Source: an uncultured Sphingomonadaceae bacterium (GTDB taxonomy: Bacteria; Pseudomonadota; Alphaproteobacteria; Sphingomonadales; Sphingomonadaceae). From it: 64,000 bases of DNA. The position numbers were made by a program, and so were the translations under genes. The notes beneath the pieces are model-generated. The model saw nothing but the letters and a program-made list of their open reading frames with translations. It had not been told where the DNA came from and ran no database searches. Positions within the stretch are counted from its first letter, which is position 1. Every line of letters begins with the position of its first letter. Location: positions 930,001 to 994,000 of the forward strand of contig CANMVC010000001.1 in assembly GCA_947501325.1 (NCBI GenBank), read 5' to 3'. Below are positions 26,427 to 35,995 of this stretch, piece after piece.

Positions 26427-28631
26427 CTAGGCGTAATATTCCTTATATTGTTTGAAATACAGACCCGCGTCCCCGAAGCCAGTGCGCGCCTGTTCGATGA
26501 CATCCACACGGCTGAGCACGACTCCGGCGATATTCGCGCCAACCGCGTCTAACTGGTGCAAACCGATTTCAGCCGCCTTGGCTGGTGTTTTCTTCCACTG
26601 CACCAGGAAGATGACGATATCGGCGAGCGCCGCCAGCATCCGGGATTCCGCAACGGGAAGAACGGGGGCGGTATCCAGCACGACGAACTGGAATTGACCG
26701 CGCAATTCGGTCAGCAAATCGGCCATCGCCTGCGACCCCATGAGATCAAATGGTGTATCCTCGTCCGGTTTCTGGCCCAGGAAATAGACTCCGCTATCTT
26801 CATCGTGGACAACCGCCTGTTGCAGCGTTGCGTCGCCATTCAGCACGTCGGTCAAGCCATGTCTGATAGATTTGGCCAGCGAGCGCGACGACGCCTGTCG
26901 CCGGGAATCGCAATCGACCAATAAGGTGCGAATGCCGGACCGAGCGGCGGCACTGGCGAGACAGATGGACGAACTGGTCTTCCCTTCTCCGGGCAAGGCA
27001 GAGGTGACCGATATGATTTTCGTCTGTTGCCTGATCGATGATCGTCCTCCCGGCGTCATCACCAGACTGGTCTTGAGCGCGCGAAAGGCTTCGGAAAAGG
27101 CCGATTTGGGATGGTCTATCAAAAATTGTGGTGGCCATGGTATCGGCTCGCGCGATTTTTTAACTTCAGGCAGCGATCCTATTTCTGGAATGGAACCCAA
27201 AGCGCTGACCCCCAGCCTTTTTTCAACATCTGCAGCCGTGCGCAAACCGCTTTCCATAAATTCCCGGCCTGCCACAACGGCTGTGGAAGAGGCGCCTGCC
27301 GCTACCAGAGCGATGGCGATATAGAGGAGCGGATTGGGCGATACGGGCATGGCCGGTATAGCAGCGCGCGATACTTCCTTGGCGCCACTCGTTTCCGTCC
27401 CCTGCCGCGCGACCGATTCCTTATAGCGATCCAGAAAACCCTGATAGAGTTCGCGCGCGGAAGCCGCGTTGCGTTCCAATTCGCTCAACCGCACTGACGC
27501 ATCGCTATCCACCGCGAGCCGGTTTTGCAGCCCCGCGATGGAAGCGGCTATCGAAGATGTCCGGCCCCGCGCCGCCGTGGCTTCGGTCTTGAGACTCGCA
27601 ACAATCCGTTCAACCTCGGCCGCGATTTGCACATCAATATCAGCGAGCTTGCTTCGCGCATTAATCAAGCTGGGATGGCGCGCGCCATAGCGGGTTGTCA
27701 GGTTCGCCACTTCCGCACTCGCAGTGGCGCGTTGGGCGCGCAAAGCGCCGACAACTTCGGATTCCAGAGCCGCGCCGAGCGATTCGCCGGTCAGCCCTTG
27801 TGCCACCTGCGAACGCGCCGTGGACAGTCGGGCGTTGGCGACCGCCTCGGCCGCGCGGGCTTCAGCAAGCTGGTTGTTCAAAACAGATAGCTCCTGCTGG
27901 GTGATCGAGCTGACATCTGTCGCCGCAAACAGACCCTCGTCAGAGCGATATTGGGCCACTTGTGACTCAGCCGCAAGCACCTCGGCGCGCAATTCTTCGA
28001 GCCGGGTTTCCAGCAGATCAGCGCTGCGCTGGGTCGTGCCTTCTTCACCCTCCACGCGCGTCAAAAGATATTCATCAATCGTCGCATTGGCTATGTTTGC
28101 TGCCATTTTCGGGTTTTCCGACGTGTAGCTTACCGCAATGGCATAGGAAACGCCTTCGCGCTGAACGTTCAGTGAGCCACCCAATATACGAATGGCGCGA
28201 TCACGTGCCGCCGATTGCTGGGCAGCCGTCCTCGGCGGACCAGCGCCCGGTTCCAAAAGACCAGGATTAAATTCGGGTTCATTGACCAGCTTAAGTGCAT
28301 CGACGACGCGCCCGGCGATAAACGGCGACTGCAATATTTCGACCGTGGTATCGACCGTCGGCGAGTCCGTTGTCAGGGCCGGCGTATCGCTCTCCACCGG
28401 CACCACATCCTGCGCCTGCCGCTCGACCACCATCGTTGCAGTCGCAAGATAGTTTGGCGTGGTCATGAAATAGGCAGCGGCGGTCGCGGCAATGGCCAGA
28501 ACTGAAATCAGACAAACCGGGACAATATGCTTGCGAAAGGCACGGCCAATCGCGCGCAGGTCAATGAGCTCGCTGGTTTCTTCGGCCACAAACCGGTCGA
28601 GCGGTAATGGTGTTTCCGACATTTTATTCAT
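26427..28631 (-). CDS. polysaccharide co-polymerase / bacterial tyrosine autokinase (Wzc-like)
   Basis: A 734-residue inner-membrane protein fusing a Wzz chain-length domain to a BY-kinase. The first membrane helix is about 36-56 and the second about 430-450, enclosing a long coiled-coil periplasmic region (about 190-420). The cytosolic kinase has Walker A ALPGEGKTSS, Walker A' LLVDCDSRRQ and Walker B FVVLDTAPVLP. The C-terminus ends in a Tyr cluster (Y-F-K-Q-Y-K-E-Y-Y-A), the autophosphorylation site. It governs chain length and export together with the GumB/Wza-type exporter, which here lies about 8 kb away. AAGGAG precedes the ATG. Confidence 0.95.
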   Translation of the reverse strand: MNKMSETPLPLDRFVAEETSELIDLRAIGRAFRKHIVPVCLISVLAIAATAAAYFMTTPNYLATATMVVERQAQDVVPVESDTPALTTDSPTVDTTVEILQSPFIAGRVVDALKLVNEPEFNPGLLEPGAGPPRTAAQQSAARDRAIRILGGSLNVQREGVSYAIAVSYTSENPKMAANIANATIDEYLLTRVEGEEGTTQRSADLLETRLEELRAEVLAAESQVAQYRSDEGLFAATDVSSITQQELSVLNNQLAEARAAEAVANARLSTARSQVAQGLTGESLGAALESEVVGALRAQRATASAEVANLTTRYGARHPSLINARSKLADIDVQIAAEVERIVASLKTEATAARGRTSSIAASIAGLQNRLAVDSDASVRLSELERNAASARELYQGFLDRYKESVARQGTETSGAKEVSRAAIPAMPVSPNPLLYIAIALVAAGASSTAVVAGREFMESGLRTAADVEKRLGVSALGSIPEIGSLPEVKKSREPIPWPPQFLIDHPKSAFSEAFRALKTSLVMTPGGRSSIRQQTKIISVTSALPGEGKTSSSICLASAAARSGIRTLLVDCDSRRQASSRSLAKSIRHGLTDVLNGDATLQQAVVHDEDSGVYFLGQKPDEDTPFDLMGSQAMADLLTELRGQFQFVVLDTAPVLPVAESRMLAALADIVIFLVQWKKTPAKAAEIGLHQLDAVGANIAGVVLSRVDVIEQARTGFGDAGLYFKQYKEYYA

Positions 28632-28696
28632 GGCACGCCAGCTCCTTCACAAAGCCCCCTGCGTTTTGCCCTGATTCCCGCCCCTAAATCGCTAAA

Positions 28697-29644
28697 TCAC
28701 GTCCCCTTGACCGCCCGATAGATAGTCTGCCGCAGCGCCGCCGGCATAAGCCGTAGCGCCTCGATCATCACGAACAGTCCAACCCCCTCCGGCATGCAGA
28801 GATTGCGGGCAAATTGCCGCGAAATCGTCCCGCTCTTGAAAGAGAAACGGGCGTATAGTCCAATCTGCTGATTGATGAGCTTGCGCAGCAATGCTCTCTC
28901 GTCCGTGCCGACATTGTCCATCATGGCGCGCGCGGTTTCGACCATGATCGGAATAGTGTCGGGATGAGTCATTTTGCTGACTTTGTTATCGGTATCGCGA
29001 TGAAATTCAGCGCTTATTTTGGAAACATAAGTGAATGGAGTAAGCGATAAAGCTCGCAGCCACATGTCCTTGTCGCCACCGCGCACCGCTTTTCCGGCTG
29101 GGAAGGGACCAGCCCTCTCAAGCATGTCGCGGCGGAAGGCGGCTGCGCTCGTCCAGATCGGGCATTCTCCGTTCTGGACCCAGATGTTGAGGCTTTCACG
29201 GAAATCGGCGCTCCGCCCTTCAACCGCAGCCAACAGGCCGGTTTTTTTCGATGCCGCGCGATGATCTTCGAAAACATGCTCATAACGGGTGGCGACACAG
29301 CCGACTTGCGGTGTTCGCGCAATCGCCGCTGCCATGTCTTCAAGGTGCGAAGGATGCCAGATATCATCGGCATCCAGAAACGCGATCCAATTGCCATTGG
29401 CCTGTGCAATGCCAAGGTTGCGTGCGGCATATCCACCGGGGCCCGGGATATCGCGAAATAGCATGCGAATGCGTGGATCGGTCATGCGCGAGACGATTGC
29501 CGCGCTGTCGTCCGTCGACGCATCATCAATAACAATAATCTCTTCGGGTGGCCGAGTCTGTTGCAAGACACTGGCGATACTCGCAGCGACATGACGGGCC
29601 TTATTATGGACCGGAATAACAACAGAGAAACTTAGATCGATCAT
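28697..29644 (-). CDS. glycosyltransferase family 2
   Basis: A 315-residue GT-A glycosyltransferase. The N-terminus FSVVIPVHNKARHVAASIAS and IIVIDDASTDDS contain the nucleotide-sugar loops, and the metal-binding D-x-D lies in WIAFLDADDIWHP. It would add a sugar to the growing repeat unit on the cytosolic face. The start at 29644 is chosen because the family N-terminus begins there and GGGAT lies upstream; an in-frame upstream start would add 30 unrelated residues. It is the first gene of the minus-strand half of the locus, facing the GT25 gene across a 211-bp divergent gap. Confidence 0.92.
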   Translation of the reverse strand: MIDLSFSVVIPVHNKARHVAASIASVLQQTRPPEEIIVIDDASTDDSAAIVSRMTDPRIRMLFRDIPGPGGYAARNLGIAQANGNWIAFLDADDIWHPSHLEDMAAAIARTPQVGCVATRYEHVFEDHRAASKKTGLLAAVEGRSADFRESLNIWVQNGECPIWTSAAAFRRDMLERAGPFPAGKAVRGGDKDMWLRALSLTPFTYVSKISAEFHRDTDNKVSKMTHPDTIPIMVETARAMMDNVGTDERALLRKLINQQIGLYARFSFKSGTISRQFARNLCMPEGVGLFVMIEALRLMPAALRQTIYRAVKGT

Positions 29645-29772
29645 TCTATCCCGTTTTTTGCAGTGCCGAAGATAATGTGTTGCGTGACATCGACGAATGG
29701 ATTTTTTGCCTTGCCAACTGCGCCTCACAGGCATTTATAGAACCTAGCTCCTTCGTTGTGCAATGCAGTAAA

Positions 29773-29811
29773 GTTCGGTCGGTCTGGGGATTCTAACGAC
29801 CGATCCCGAAC
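29773..29811 (+). other. stable stem-loop in the divergent gap of the polysaccharide locus
   Basis: An inverted repeat of 12 paired bases: GTTCGG (29773-29778) with CCGAAC (29806-29811), and TCGGTC (29779-29784) with GACCGA (29798-29803), broken by a 2-nt bulge and closed by a 13-nt loop. It lies 44 nt before the GT25 start. No T-run follows, so it is not a plain terminator. It may be a leader element or a protein-binding site. Confidence 0.5.
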
Positions 29812-29855
29812 AACAATTAGATCCGCATCTACCGATGCCGGATGAAGGAACTGTA

Positions 29856-30608
29856 ATGGCGCGTGGATCCGTCCAGACCAAGATTTTCGTCGTCAGTATG
29901 CGCAGCGCAGCGCAGCGGCGATATGATTTTGTCGGCAGTAGTATACCCAAGTCAATAAATTGGGATTTTTTCGATGCTCACGAGAATCTGCATGCCGGGC
30001 TCGACTATGACGAAGACAAAGCCATCATTGCCAAAGGCCGACCGCTCAAGGCGGGCGAGCTGGGTTGCTATTCCAGTCATCATGCCTTGTGGCAAAGATT
30101 GACCGAGGATGATGCTGACCAATATCTCATACTCGAAGATGATGTCCTTCCGGACTGGAGCTTCATTAAACCCTTCATTGCCGAAGATCATGGCGAGGCC
30201 GGGCGCGATTATGTCCGGCTCTATTATAAAAAACCGGCACCGGCCCGTATTTTACAGAAGGACTTTATCTGCCGGACCACGCGGCTGATCGAGCTTTCCG
30301 GATATTGTTTTGGGACGCAGGCCTATCTGCTGACCAAAAACGGGGCGAGACGCTTTCTCGACCACACCAGCGTCGTGAACCGGCCAATTGATGATCAGAT
30401 GGACCGATCCTGGATCCATGGTGTCCGCAATCTTTCGGTTTTTCCGTTCCCGGTACTGGAGCGCGCGATCCCGAGCGAGATCGGCACGGATCGTTTCGAA
30501 ACCTACCCAATTCCCGAACGACTGAAGCTCAGGCGCTTTGTCTCGCGGCAGCGAGAGCGCGCCGGATATCAGATTTTCGGCCGTCGCCGTTTTCGATTTC
30601 AGCTCTAA
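29856..30608 (+). CDS. glycosyltransferase family 25
   Basis: A 250-residue transferase of the GT25 (LPS beta-1,4-galactosyltransferase-like) family. Typical features are KIFVVSMRSAAQRR at the N-terminus, GELGCYSSHHALWQ, the acidic QYLILEDDVLPD, and FGTQAYLLTKNGARRFL followed by R-P-I-D-D-Q-M-D. The ATG at 29856 has GAAGGA at good distance, so it is preferred over the in-frame ATG at 29835. First gene of the plus-strand half of the locus. It may decorate the repeat unit; donor and acceptor are unknown. Confidence 0.9.
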   Translation: MARGSVQTKIFVVSMRSAAQRRYDFVGSSIPKSINWDFFDAHENLHAGLDYDEDKAIIAKGRPLKAGELGCYSSHHALWQRLTEDDADQYLILEDDVLPDWSFIKPFIAEDHGEAGRDYVRLYYKKPAPARILQKDFICRTTRLIELSGYCFGTQAYLLTKNGARRFLDHTSVVNRPIDDQMDRSWIHGVRNLSVFPFPVLERAIPSEIGTDRFETYPIPERLKLRRFVSRQRERAGYQIFGRRRFRFQL

Positions 30609-30611
30609 CCC

Positions 30612-32147
30612 GTGAGTGACCAGCGCATGAAAGATAAAAGCACTGATTTTTCTGATGATGCTTCCAGCAGTGCTGGGGCGTTGTTTGACGATTCATTGCG
30701 TCAGAAATCAAAAACTTCCCTGGGGTGGACAGTCACCAAAGCGCTGAGCGATCAGGTCTTTTCGCTGGTGATATTCATCATGCTGGCGCGACTGCTGACC
30801 AAGGAAGAAATTGGCATATTCGCTATGGTCTATGTCTTTTCCGAAGTCGGCCGGATCATCGCGACCGGCGGTCTGGTGCAGCTGATTGCCCGCGCCAAGA
30901 AAATCGACAATTTGCAGATTAACACGATTTTCTGGACGAATATGGCCATCGCATTTGTCTATGTCGGGTTGATCTGGATCCTGGCACCATTGCTTGCTGA
31001 CCTGCTTAACCAGCCGGGCCTCACCGATCCGTTGCGGATATTGTCGCTCGCCTTGCCCATCAATGCCTTGGGCGCATCCCATTTCGCGCTGCGTCTGCGG
31101 GAATTTGGCCACAAGACAGTGGCTGTCCGCTCGATACTGGCCGGGATTATCGGCGGGACCACCGCTGTTGCCGCCGCCATGTCCGGCTGGGGCATATGGT
31201 CGCTGGTTGTCCAACGCTGCGTGACCGAAACGGTCAGCACTATCTTGGCCTGGGCCTCCTATCGATGGGTGCCGGGGCTGCAATTTAGCTGGCCGCAAGC
31301 CAAACAGAATTTCACCTTTTCCAGCAACCTGACCATTGCCCAGCTGATATTCCTTATGCTGGTGCGGATACAGGATTTGCTGATCGGTGCCAGCCTTGGT
31401 GCCGCTGCCGTCGGTGTCTATCGCGTCGCGTGGCGCTCCACCGAAATGTTCGCAGCCGCCGCGATACAACCCTTTTCCGCCGTCGGCCTGCAGATCTATT
31501 CAAGGCTACAGGACAATCCGGTCGCCATGAAACAGGCCTATAAAGCGATGCTGGGCATCTGCGCTGCCCTGTCCTTTCCTGCTCTGGTCGGTTTCGGCGT
31601 CATTGCGCCCAATCTTGTGCCGCTGGTCTTTGGCTGGAAATGGCAAGCCGCGGGCGAACTGGCCCAAGTCTTTGCCTTCATGGCGATACCCTATACGCTC
31701 AACTTTTTCGCCTCCCCAGTGCTGTCTGCCGTGGGCAACAGCCATCGTCAGCGCACACTGGCGATCACGCAGCTTGTGATGACGCTGATACTGACCCTTA
31801 TCGCCTTGCCTTATGGATTGACGGCCGTGGCGATCGCCTATGTGGTGCGATCCTATCTGACATTGCCGCTGCAAATGCACTTCCTGAAAGAAGCCTCGGG
31901 CATCGGATCCAGAACGACATTTGACGCGATCAAGGCACCATTCCTGGCCTCCGCTCTCATGGGCATTGTCCTTTGGACGACCCTGCAAATATTCGCAGAT
32001 GATCAGACATTGTCGTGGATGAAGCTGATCGCCGCCATCGCCGGGGCCGCCTTATTTTACGCCGTCGCGCTGCTGATGATTTCCGCAACCTATCGCCGTT
32101 TGGTCACAGACATCCTTCCCCTAAAGGAGTTATCCCCCCATGCCTGA
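30612..32147 (+). CDS. polysaccharide flippase (Wzx / PST family)
   Basis: A 511-residue polytopic membrane protein of the MOP/PST superfamily, with about 12-14 helices. Recognisable blocks are LSDQVFSLVIFIMLARLLTKEE near the N-terminus, EVGRIIATGGLVQLIARA, and the internal repeat LLIGASLGAAAVGVYRVAWR. It would flip the undecaprenyl-linked repeat unit to the periplasm. The start is a GTG at 30612 or the ATG at 30627; neither has a clear ribosome-binding site. It follows GT25 by 3 nt and overlaps the pyruvyl transferase start by 8 nt. Confidence 0.92.
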   Translation: MSDQRMKDKSTDFSDDASSSAGALFDDSLRQKSKTSLGWTVTKALSDQVFSLVIFIMLARLLTKEEIGIFAMVYVFSEVGRIIATGGLVQLIARAKKIDNLQINTIFWTNMAIAFVYVGLIWILAPLLADLLNQPGLTDPLRILSLALPINALGASHFALRLREFGHKTVAVRSILAGIIGGTTAVAAAMSGWGIWSLVVQRCVTETVSTILAWASYRWVPGLQFSWPQAKQNFTFSSNLTIAQLIFLMLVRIQDLLIGASLGAAAVGVYRVAWRSTEMFAAAAIQPFSAVGLQIYSRLQDNPVAMKQAYKAMLGICAALSFPALVGFGVIAPNLVPLVFGWKWQAAGELAQVFAFMAIPYTLNFFASPVLSAVGNSHRQRTLAITQLVMTLILTLIALPYGLTAVAIAYVVRSYLTLPLQMHFLKEASGIGSRTTFDAIKAPFLASALMGIVLWTTLQIFADDQTLSWMKLIAAIAGAALFYAVALLMISATYRRLVTDILPLKELSPHA

Positions 32148-33141
32148 ACAACTCATTCTCGATGATATGAAAGCCAGCACGATCATGCGCAATCTGCGCG
32201 AGACGATAGTCGGCCACATCAAGCCACTGCTCGATGATTATCCCTTTGCCCTCCTGGACTTCCCCGATCACTCCAATGTCGGGGATTCGGCCATCTGGCT
32301 GGGTGAAACGCAGTTTTTTGCCGATCATGCAAATCCGCCTGCTTATACCAGCAAATTGAAATCCCATGATTCTCATCAGATGGAACAGGCCATTGGTGAT
32401 GGCACCATTTTCCTGCACGGCGGCGGGAATTTCGGCACGATCTGGAAATCGCATCAGGATTTCCGGTTGGAGCTTTTGGCGCGCTTCCCCGGTCAACGCA
32501 TCGTCCAGCTGCCGCAATCCATCTATTTCGACAATTATGAAGCCGTGGATGAAACCGCCCGCGCCATCGAAAATCATGGCAATTTCACTTTATTCGTCCG
32601 GGACCGGCGATCCCTCGAATTTTCCCGCTGTCACTTCCAGTGCGAAGTGTTTCTGTGTCCGGATATGGCCCTCTACATGGAGCCGCTTGAACGTCAGAGG
32701 CCGGTTCATGACTTCTATTATCTGATGCGTACCGACTTTGAGCGGTCCGTCAGGGGCAAGGCCGATCACCCCGGCCACTCGTTCGAAAGTGGTGATTGGC
32801 TGACCGAAGACAAGCTGCAAATGCGGATGTCCGCGGCGACCTCGAAGCTGATGGATTTCGGGCATAGCCCCAATGCCGCGCGCAGTTTGAAATATGACCG
32901 GTTGGCCCATACCCGCTTGAAACGCGGTATTGCTTTGCTGTCTTCCGGCCGCGTGGTGGTGACCGACAGATTGCATGGCCACATTCTGTCGACGCTGCTC
33001 GGCATCCCGCATATTGCCTTGGATAACAGCTACGGCAAGCTTCAGAACTTCATCCAGGCGTGGACATCCGACATTGGATTTTTGCGCACGGCAGACACGC
33101 TCGAACAGGCCCAGTCTCTGGCAGAGGAGTTGCTGTCATGA
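32140..33141 (+). CDS. polysaccharide pyruvyl transferase family protein
   Basis: A 333-residue enzyme of the polysaccharide pyruvyl transferase family, which adds ketal-linked pyruvate from PEP to sugars. The early segment LLDFPDHSNVGDSAIWLGE, the loop IFLHGGGNFGTIW and the late signature VVTDRLHGHILSTLLGIP are all present. AAAGGAG precedes the ATG, which lies inside the flippase 3' end. The stop overlaps the next glycosyltransferase by 4 nt. It predicts an acidic, pyruvylated polymer. Some family members act on cell-wall or S-layer polymers; context here favours exopolysaccharide. Confidence 0.93.
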   Translation: MPEQLILDDMKASTIMRNLRETIVGHIKPLLDDYPFALLDFPDHSNVGDSAIWLGETQFFADHANPPAYTSKLKSHDSHQMEQAIGDGTIFLHGGGNFGTIWKSHQDFRLELLARFPGQRIVQLPQSIYFDNYEAVDETARAIENHGNFTLFVRDRRSLEFSRCHFQCEVFLCPDMALYMEPLERQRPVHDFYYLMRTDFERSVRGKADHPGHSFESGDWLTEDKLQMRMSAATSKLMDFGHSPNAARSLKYDRLAHTRLKRGIALLSSGRVVVTDRLHGHILSTLLGIPHIALDNSYGKLQNFIQAWTSDIGFLRTADTLEQAQSLAEELLS

Positions 33142-34226
33142 AAGTCGCTGTAACCGGCCTGCGCGGCATCCCCAACGTCATGGGCGGGGTGGAAACCCAT
33201 TGCGAAGAAATGCTGCCACGCGTCAAGGGCCTGAACCCGGACCTGAGCATCACGGTCTTTGCAAGAGCGCCTTATGTCAAAAAACCGCGCTACCAGTATC
33301 GCGGCATTTCCATCGTGAGCCTGCCCTCCCCCGTCTCAGTCTGGCGAGAAGCCATAACATCGACTTTCAACGCGATTCTGGCCGCCCGCCGGACCAATAT
33401 GGATATCATTCACATTCATGCCATCGGGCCAGCCTTGCTGACGCCGTTGGCGCGTATAATGGGGCTGAAAGTGGTCGTAACCCATCATGGCGAGGATTAT
33501 AATCGCGCGAAATGGGGACGCTTTCCGCGGTTCATATTGCGCATGGGCGAGCGACTGGGAATGTTATTTGCTGACCATGTCATTGCCGTTTCTCCGTCAT
33601 TGGCGAAGAAACTGCAAAAGTCGTTTCCGGGATCGACAAATCGCATTTCCTACATACCCAATGGCACGCCGGAACTGCCCAGTTCGCCGGGCGATGCGCT
33701 GGAACGATTTTCGCTGAAACCGAATGACTATGTTTTGGCTGTAGGCCGTTTGGTGCCCGAAAAAGGGCTCCATGATCTGATCAAAGCCCATGCTGATATT
33801 GAAGACGGCCGTAAGCTGGTTATTGTCGGCGGCGCAGATCACAATAGCGAATATTCTGAATCCTTGCTGGAATTGGCCAATGAGCGCGTCATATTCACCG
33901 GACTGCAGGATCGCGGAACCTTGCGCGAGCTATATGAAAACGCTGCTTTGTTTGTCATGCCGTCTTATCATGAAGGACTGCCGATTGCCGCGCTGGAAGC
34001 CGGTTCCTGTTCCACACCCATGCTGCTCAGCGATATTCAGCCCAACCGTGACATCGGCTTACCGGAAGACGACTATTTTCCAGTTGGCGATACGAACGCA
34101 TTGGCCGACGCTTTGAATCGCCCCAATTATCTATATCGGGTTGATGCGGCAGAATTTCGCAAGAAATTTGATTGGGACGAGATCGCGCTCAGTACATCAT
34201 CCATATATCGCAAGCTTATGGAGTAA
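33138..34226 (+). CDS. glycosyltransferase family 4
   Basis: A 362-residue GT-B transferase. The N-terminus KVAVTGLRGIPNVMGGVETH holds the glycine loop; GRLVPEKGLHDLIKA and PSYHEGLPIAALEAGS mark the donor-binding half, with the E-x7-E acidic pair. It resembles rhamnosyl or galactosyl transferases of capsule and exopolysaccharide clusters, though the sugar cannot be fixed. The ATG at 33138 overlaps the preceding stop (ATGA) and has AGAGGAG upstream, so the longer in-frame start at 33060 is rejected. Last gene of the plus-strand group; convergent with the priming transferase 8 bp away. Confidence 0.92.
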   Translation: MKVAVTGLRGIPNVMGGVETHCEEMLPRVKGLNPDLSITVFARAPYVKKPRYQYRGISIVSLPSPVSVWREAITSTFNAILAARRTNMDIIHIHAIGPALLTPLARIMGLKVVVTHHGEDYNRAKWGRFPRFILRMGERLGMLFADHVIAVSPSLAKKLQKSFPGSTNRISYIPNGTPELPSSPGDALERFSLKPNDYVLAVGRLVPEKGLHDLIKAHADIEDGRKLVIVGGADHNSEYSESLLELANERVIFTGLQDRGTLRELYENAALFVMPSYHEGLPIAALEAGSCSTPMLLSDIQPNRDIGLPEDDYFPVGDTNALADALNRPNYLYRVDAAEFRKKFDWDEIALSTSSIYRKLME

Positions 34227-34234
34227 TGCGGCTA

Positions 34235-35629
34235 TCAGAAACCGTTGCGGTGGATAATCACACCAAATGTCCGCGCGAGAATAAGCAGGTCATAGCCTAG
34301 CGACCAACGCTGGATATATTCCAAATCCGATGCCAGCCGCTGCTCCAGATCCGCGCGGGTCATTGTCGCGCCGCGAAAGCCTCTAACTTGCGCCAGTCCG
34401 GTCAAGCCCGGCACCGTGGCATGGCGCAGCCAGTAATTCCGGTCAATTTCCCAGAATAGCTTGCTGTCTGCCTTGGAACCCAGCGCATGTGGACGCGGAC
34501 CAACCAGGCTCATTGTGCCAAAGAGCACATTGAACAGCTGTGGCAGTTCATCGATACTCGTGGCGCGGATGAAACGACCGACACGGGTGATCCGGTCGTC
34601 ATCGCGATCGGTCGATCTGTCGCCATTAAAATCACATAAATCGTCCCGCATGCTGCGAAACTTATAAATGTTGAACAGACGGTTGCCGTGCCCCAGCCGT
34701 TGCTGCTTGAACAATATCGGTCCGCGGCTCTCCAGTTTAATCGCTATGGCTGTGACCAGCATCAACGGCGCCAGGAACAGGATCGCCATCGATACAAGAA
34801 CGAGATCCATCAGACGCTTCAGCGATAATTCGATGCGCGTGAGCGGTCTGACCTGTGAGGCATGGATTAGTCCTCTGGCATGTTTATCTGCCGGGGCCGA
34901 CCGGTAATGCCTATAGACGTCGCCGGTGACGCCGGTGCTTTTGAGAACCAGCGCCCAGTCATTATGGCGTTCAACGGGACAGGCCACGATGACACGATCG
35001 ATGGACCGGAAGAGATTGCCCAACCGGTCCAGCATGGCCGGATCAGAAATATCTGGATTTAATCCGGCTTCCTTCGCATCAATAACCGGTTGATCAAAAA
35101 TCGGACCGTGCGGCACACCATCAACAATGATCAGTTCGCTCAACGGATTGGCCCCCAACATCCGCTTGGCGAATACGTGGCAGACATAGCGGCCACCGGC
35201 AATCAAGGCCGATGAAATCAAAAAGCCAACGGCCAGAAAGGAAGCATGATGCTCCTTCAATATCGACAGACCAAAGAGGATGAAGAGGATCAACGCCAAA
35301 GTAGCAAAAAGCGAAGCGACAGTGCGGACTGTCGCGCCGGCGCTCTTATAAAGCGCATTGCGACTATAGGCGTTGCTGTTCAAGGCCAGCGCCAGAAAGA
35401 TCGGAATAGACAGAAGGCCGAGCTTTAGTCCGGGCGAGGCGAAAGGTTGGTCAAGCAGCAAAGCGTTACTTACAAGAAAGCCAAAGAATACCGCCAAGGC
35501 GTCCGTCACCAGCATGATCGCATAAATGCTGGCGCGCCGGGTCCGTTTGGTCAGGCTGGAATCATCTTTGGTAGTGATTTTGGAGGCTGTGAAAGATGCG
35601 TTTTGCAGAGTGCGTATCGTTGCAGTCAT
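34235..35629 (-). CDS. priming polyprenyl-phosphate sugar transferase (PHPT, WbaP/GumD type)
   Basis: A 464-residue membrane enzyme that starts each repeat unit by moving a sugar 1-phosphate to undecaprenyl phosphate. The N-terminal half has four membrane helices and a CoA-binding-like domain. The C-terminal catalytic domain begins with a fifth helix ([20 protein letters not shown]) and shows [34 protein letters not shown] and [12 protein letters not shown], ending in the typical [20 protein letters not shown]. It stands alone on the minus strand, with a 366-bp upstream gap holding its own promoter. Glucose- or galactose-phosphate is the usual donor. Confidence 0.94.
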   Translation of the reverse strand: MTATIRTLQNASFTASKITTKDDSSLTKRTRRASIYAIMLVTDALAVFFGFLVSNALLLDQPFASPGLKLGLLSIPIFLALALNSNAYSRNALYKSAGATVRTVASLFATLALILFILFGLSILKEHHASFLAVGFLISSALIAGGRYVCHVFAKRMLGANPLSELIIVDGVPHGPIFDQPVIDAKEAGLNPDISDPAMLDRLGNLFRSIDRVIVACPVERHNDWALVLKSTGVTGDVYRHYRSAPADKHARGLIHASQVRPLTRIELSLKRLMDLVLVSMAILFLAPLMLVTAIAIKLESRGPILFKQQRLGHGNRLFNIYKFRSMRDDLCDFNGDRSTDRDDDRITRVGRFIRATSIDELPQLFNVLFGTMSLVGPRPHALGSKADSKLFWEIDRNYWLRHATVPGLTGLAQVRGFRGATMTRADLEQRLASDLEYIQRWSLGYDLLILARTFGVIIHRNGF

Positions 35630-35995
35630 CCGAGAAGCCTTTCACGAACATCTCAGCGATTTGGTGAAGCCAGCCGGTAGATTAGAAATTCAAAATGATG
35701 CTGCGTCGCAACAATCAAATCTCTCAATCAATCCTCTGTCTTTGTCATTCGGATCGACTTAACCGGTGCCTGCCATACTGAGACGGGTTGAAAACATTCC
35801 CCTGAGTATTTTTTCTGCCATCCGGAAACCGGCTTGTCACGCGATGTTTCTTGCCTGCAAGACGGGGTGTGTATTCAACACGATTAGATACCATATGGTC
35901 TATCGGCAGTTGCCATGAACGGCATTTGTGCCACGATAGATAGAGTCTAATTCAAATGTTGCATCGCAATATTTCAATGGCAGGGAGCACAAGCT
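35630..35995. other. divergent regulatory gap, priming transferase / acyltransferase
   Basis: 366 bp without a credible gene, AT-richer than its flanks, between two divergently read polysaccharide genes. The clearest element is a perfect 10-bp palindrome ACCATATGGT at 35890-35899, about 100 bp before the acyltransferase start, a plausible operator. No convincing -35/-10 pair was identified. Confidence 0.45.
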
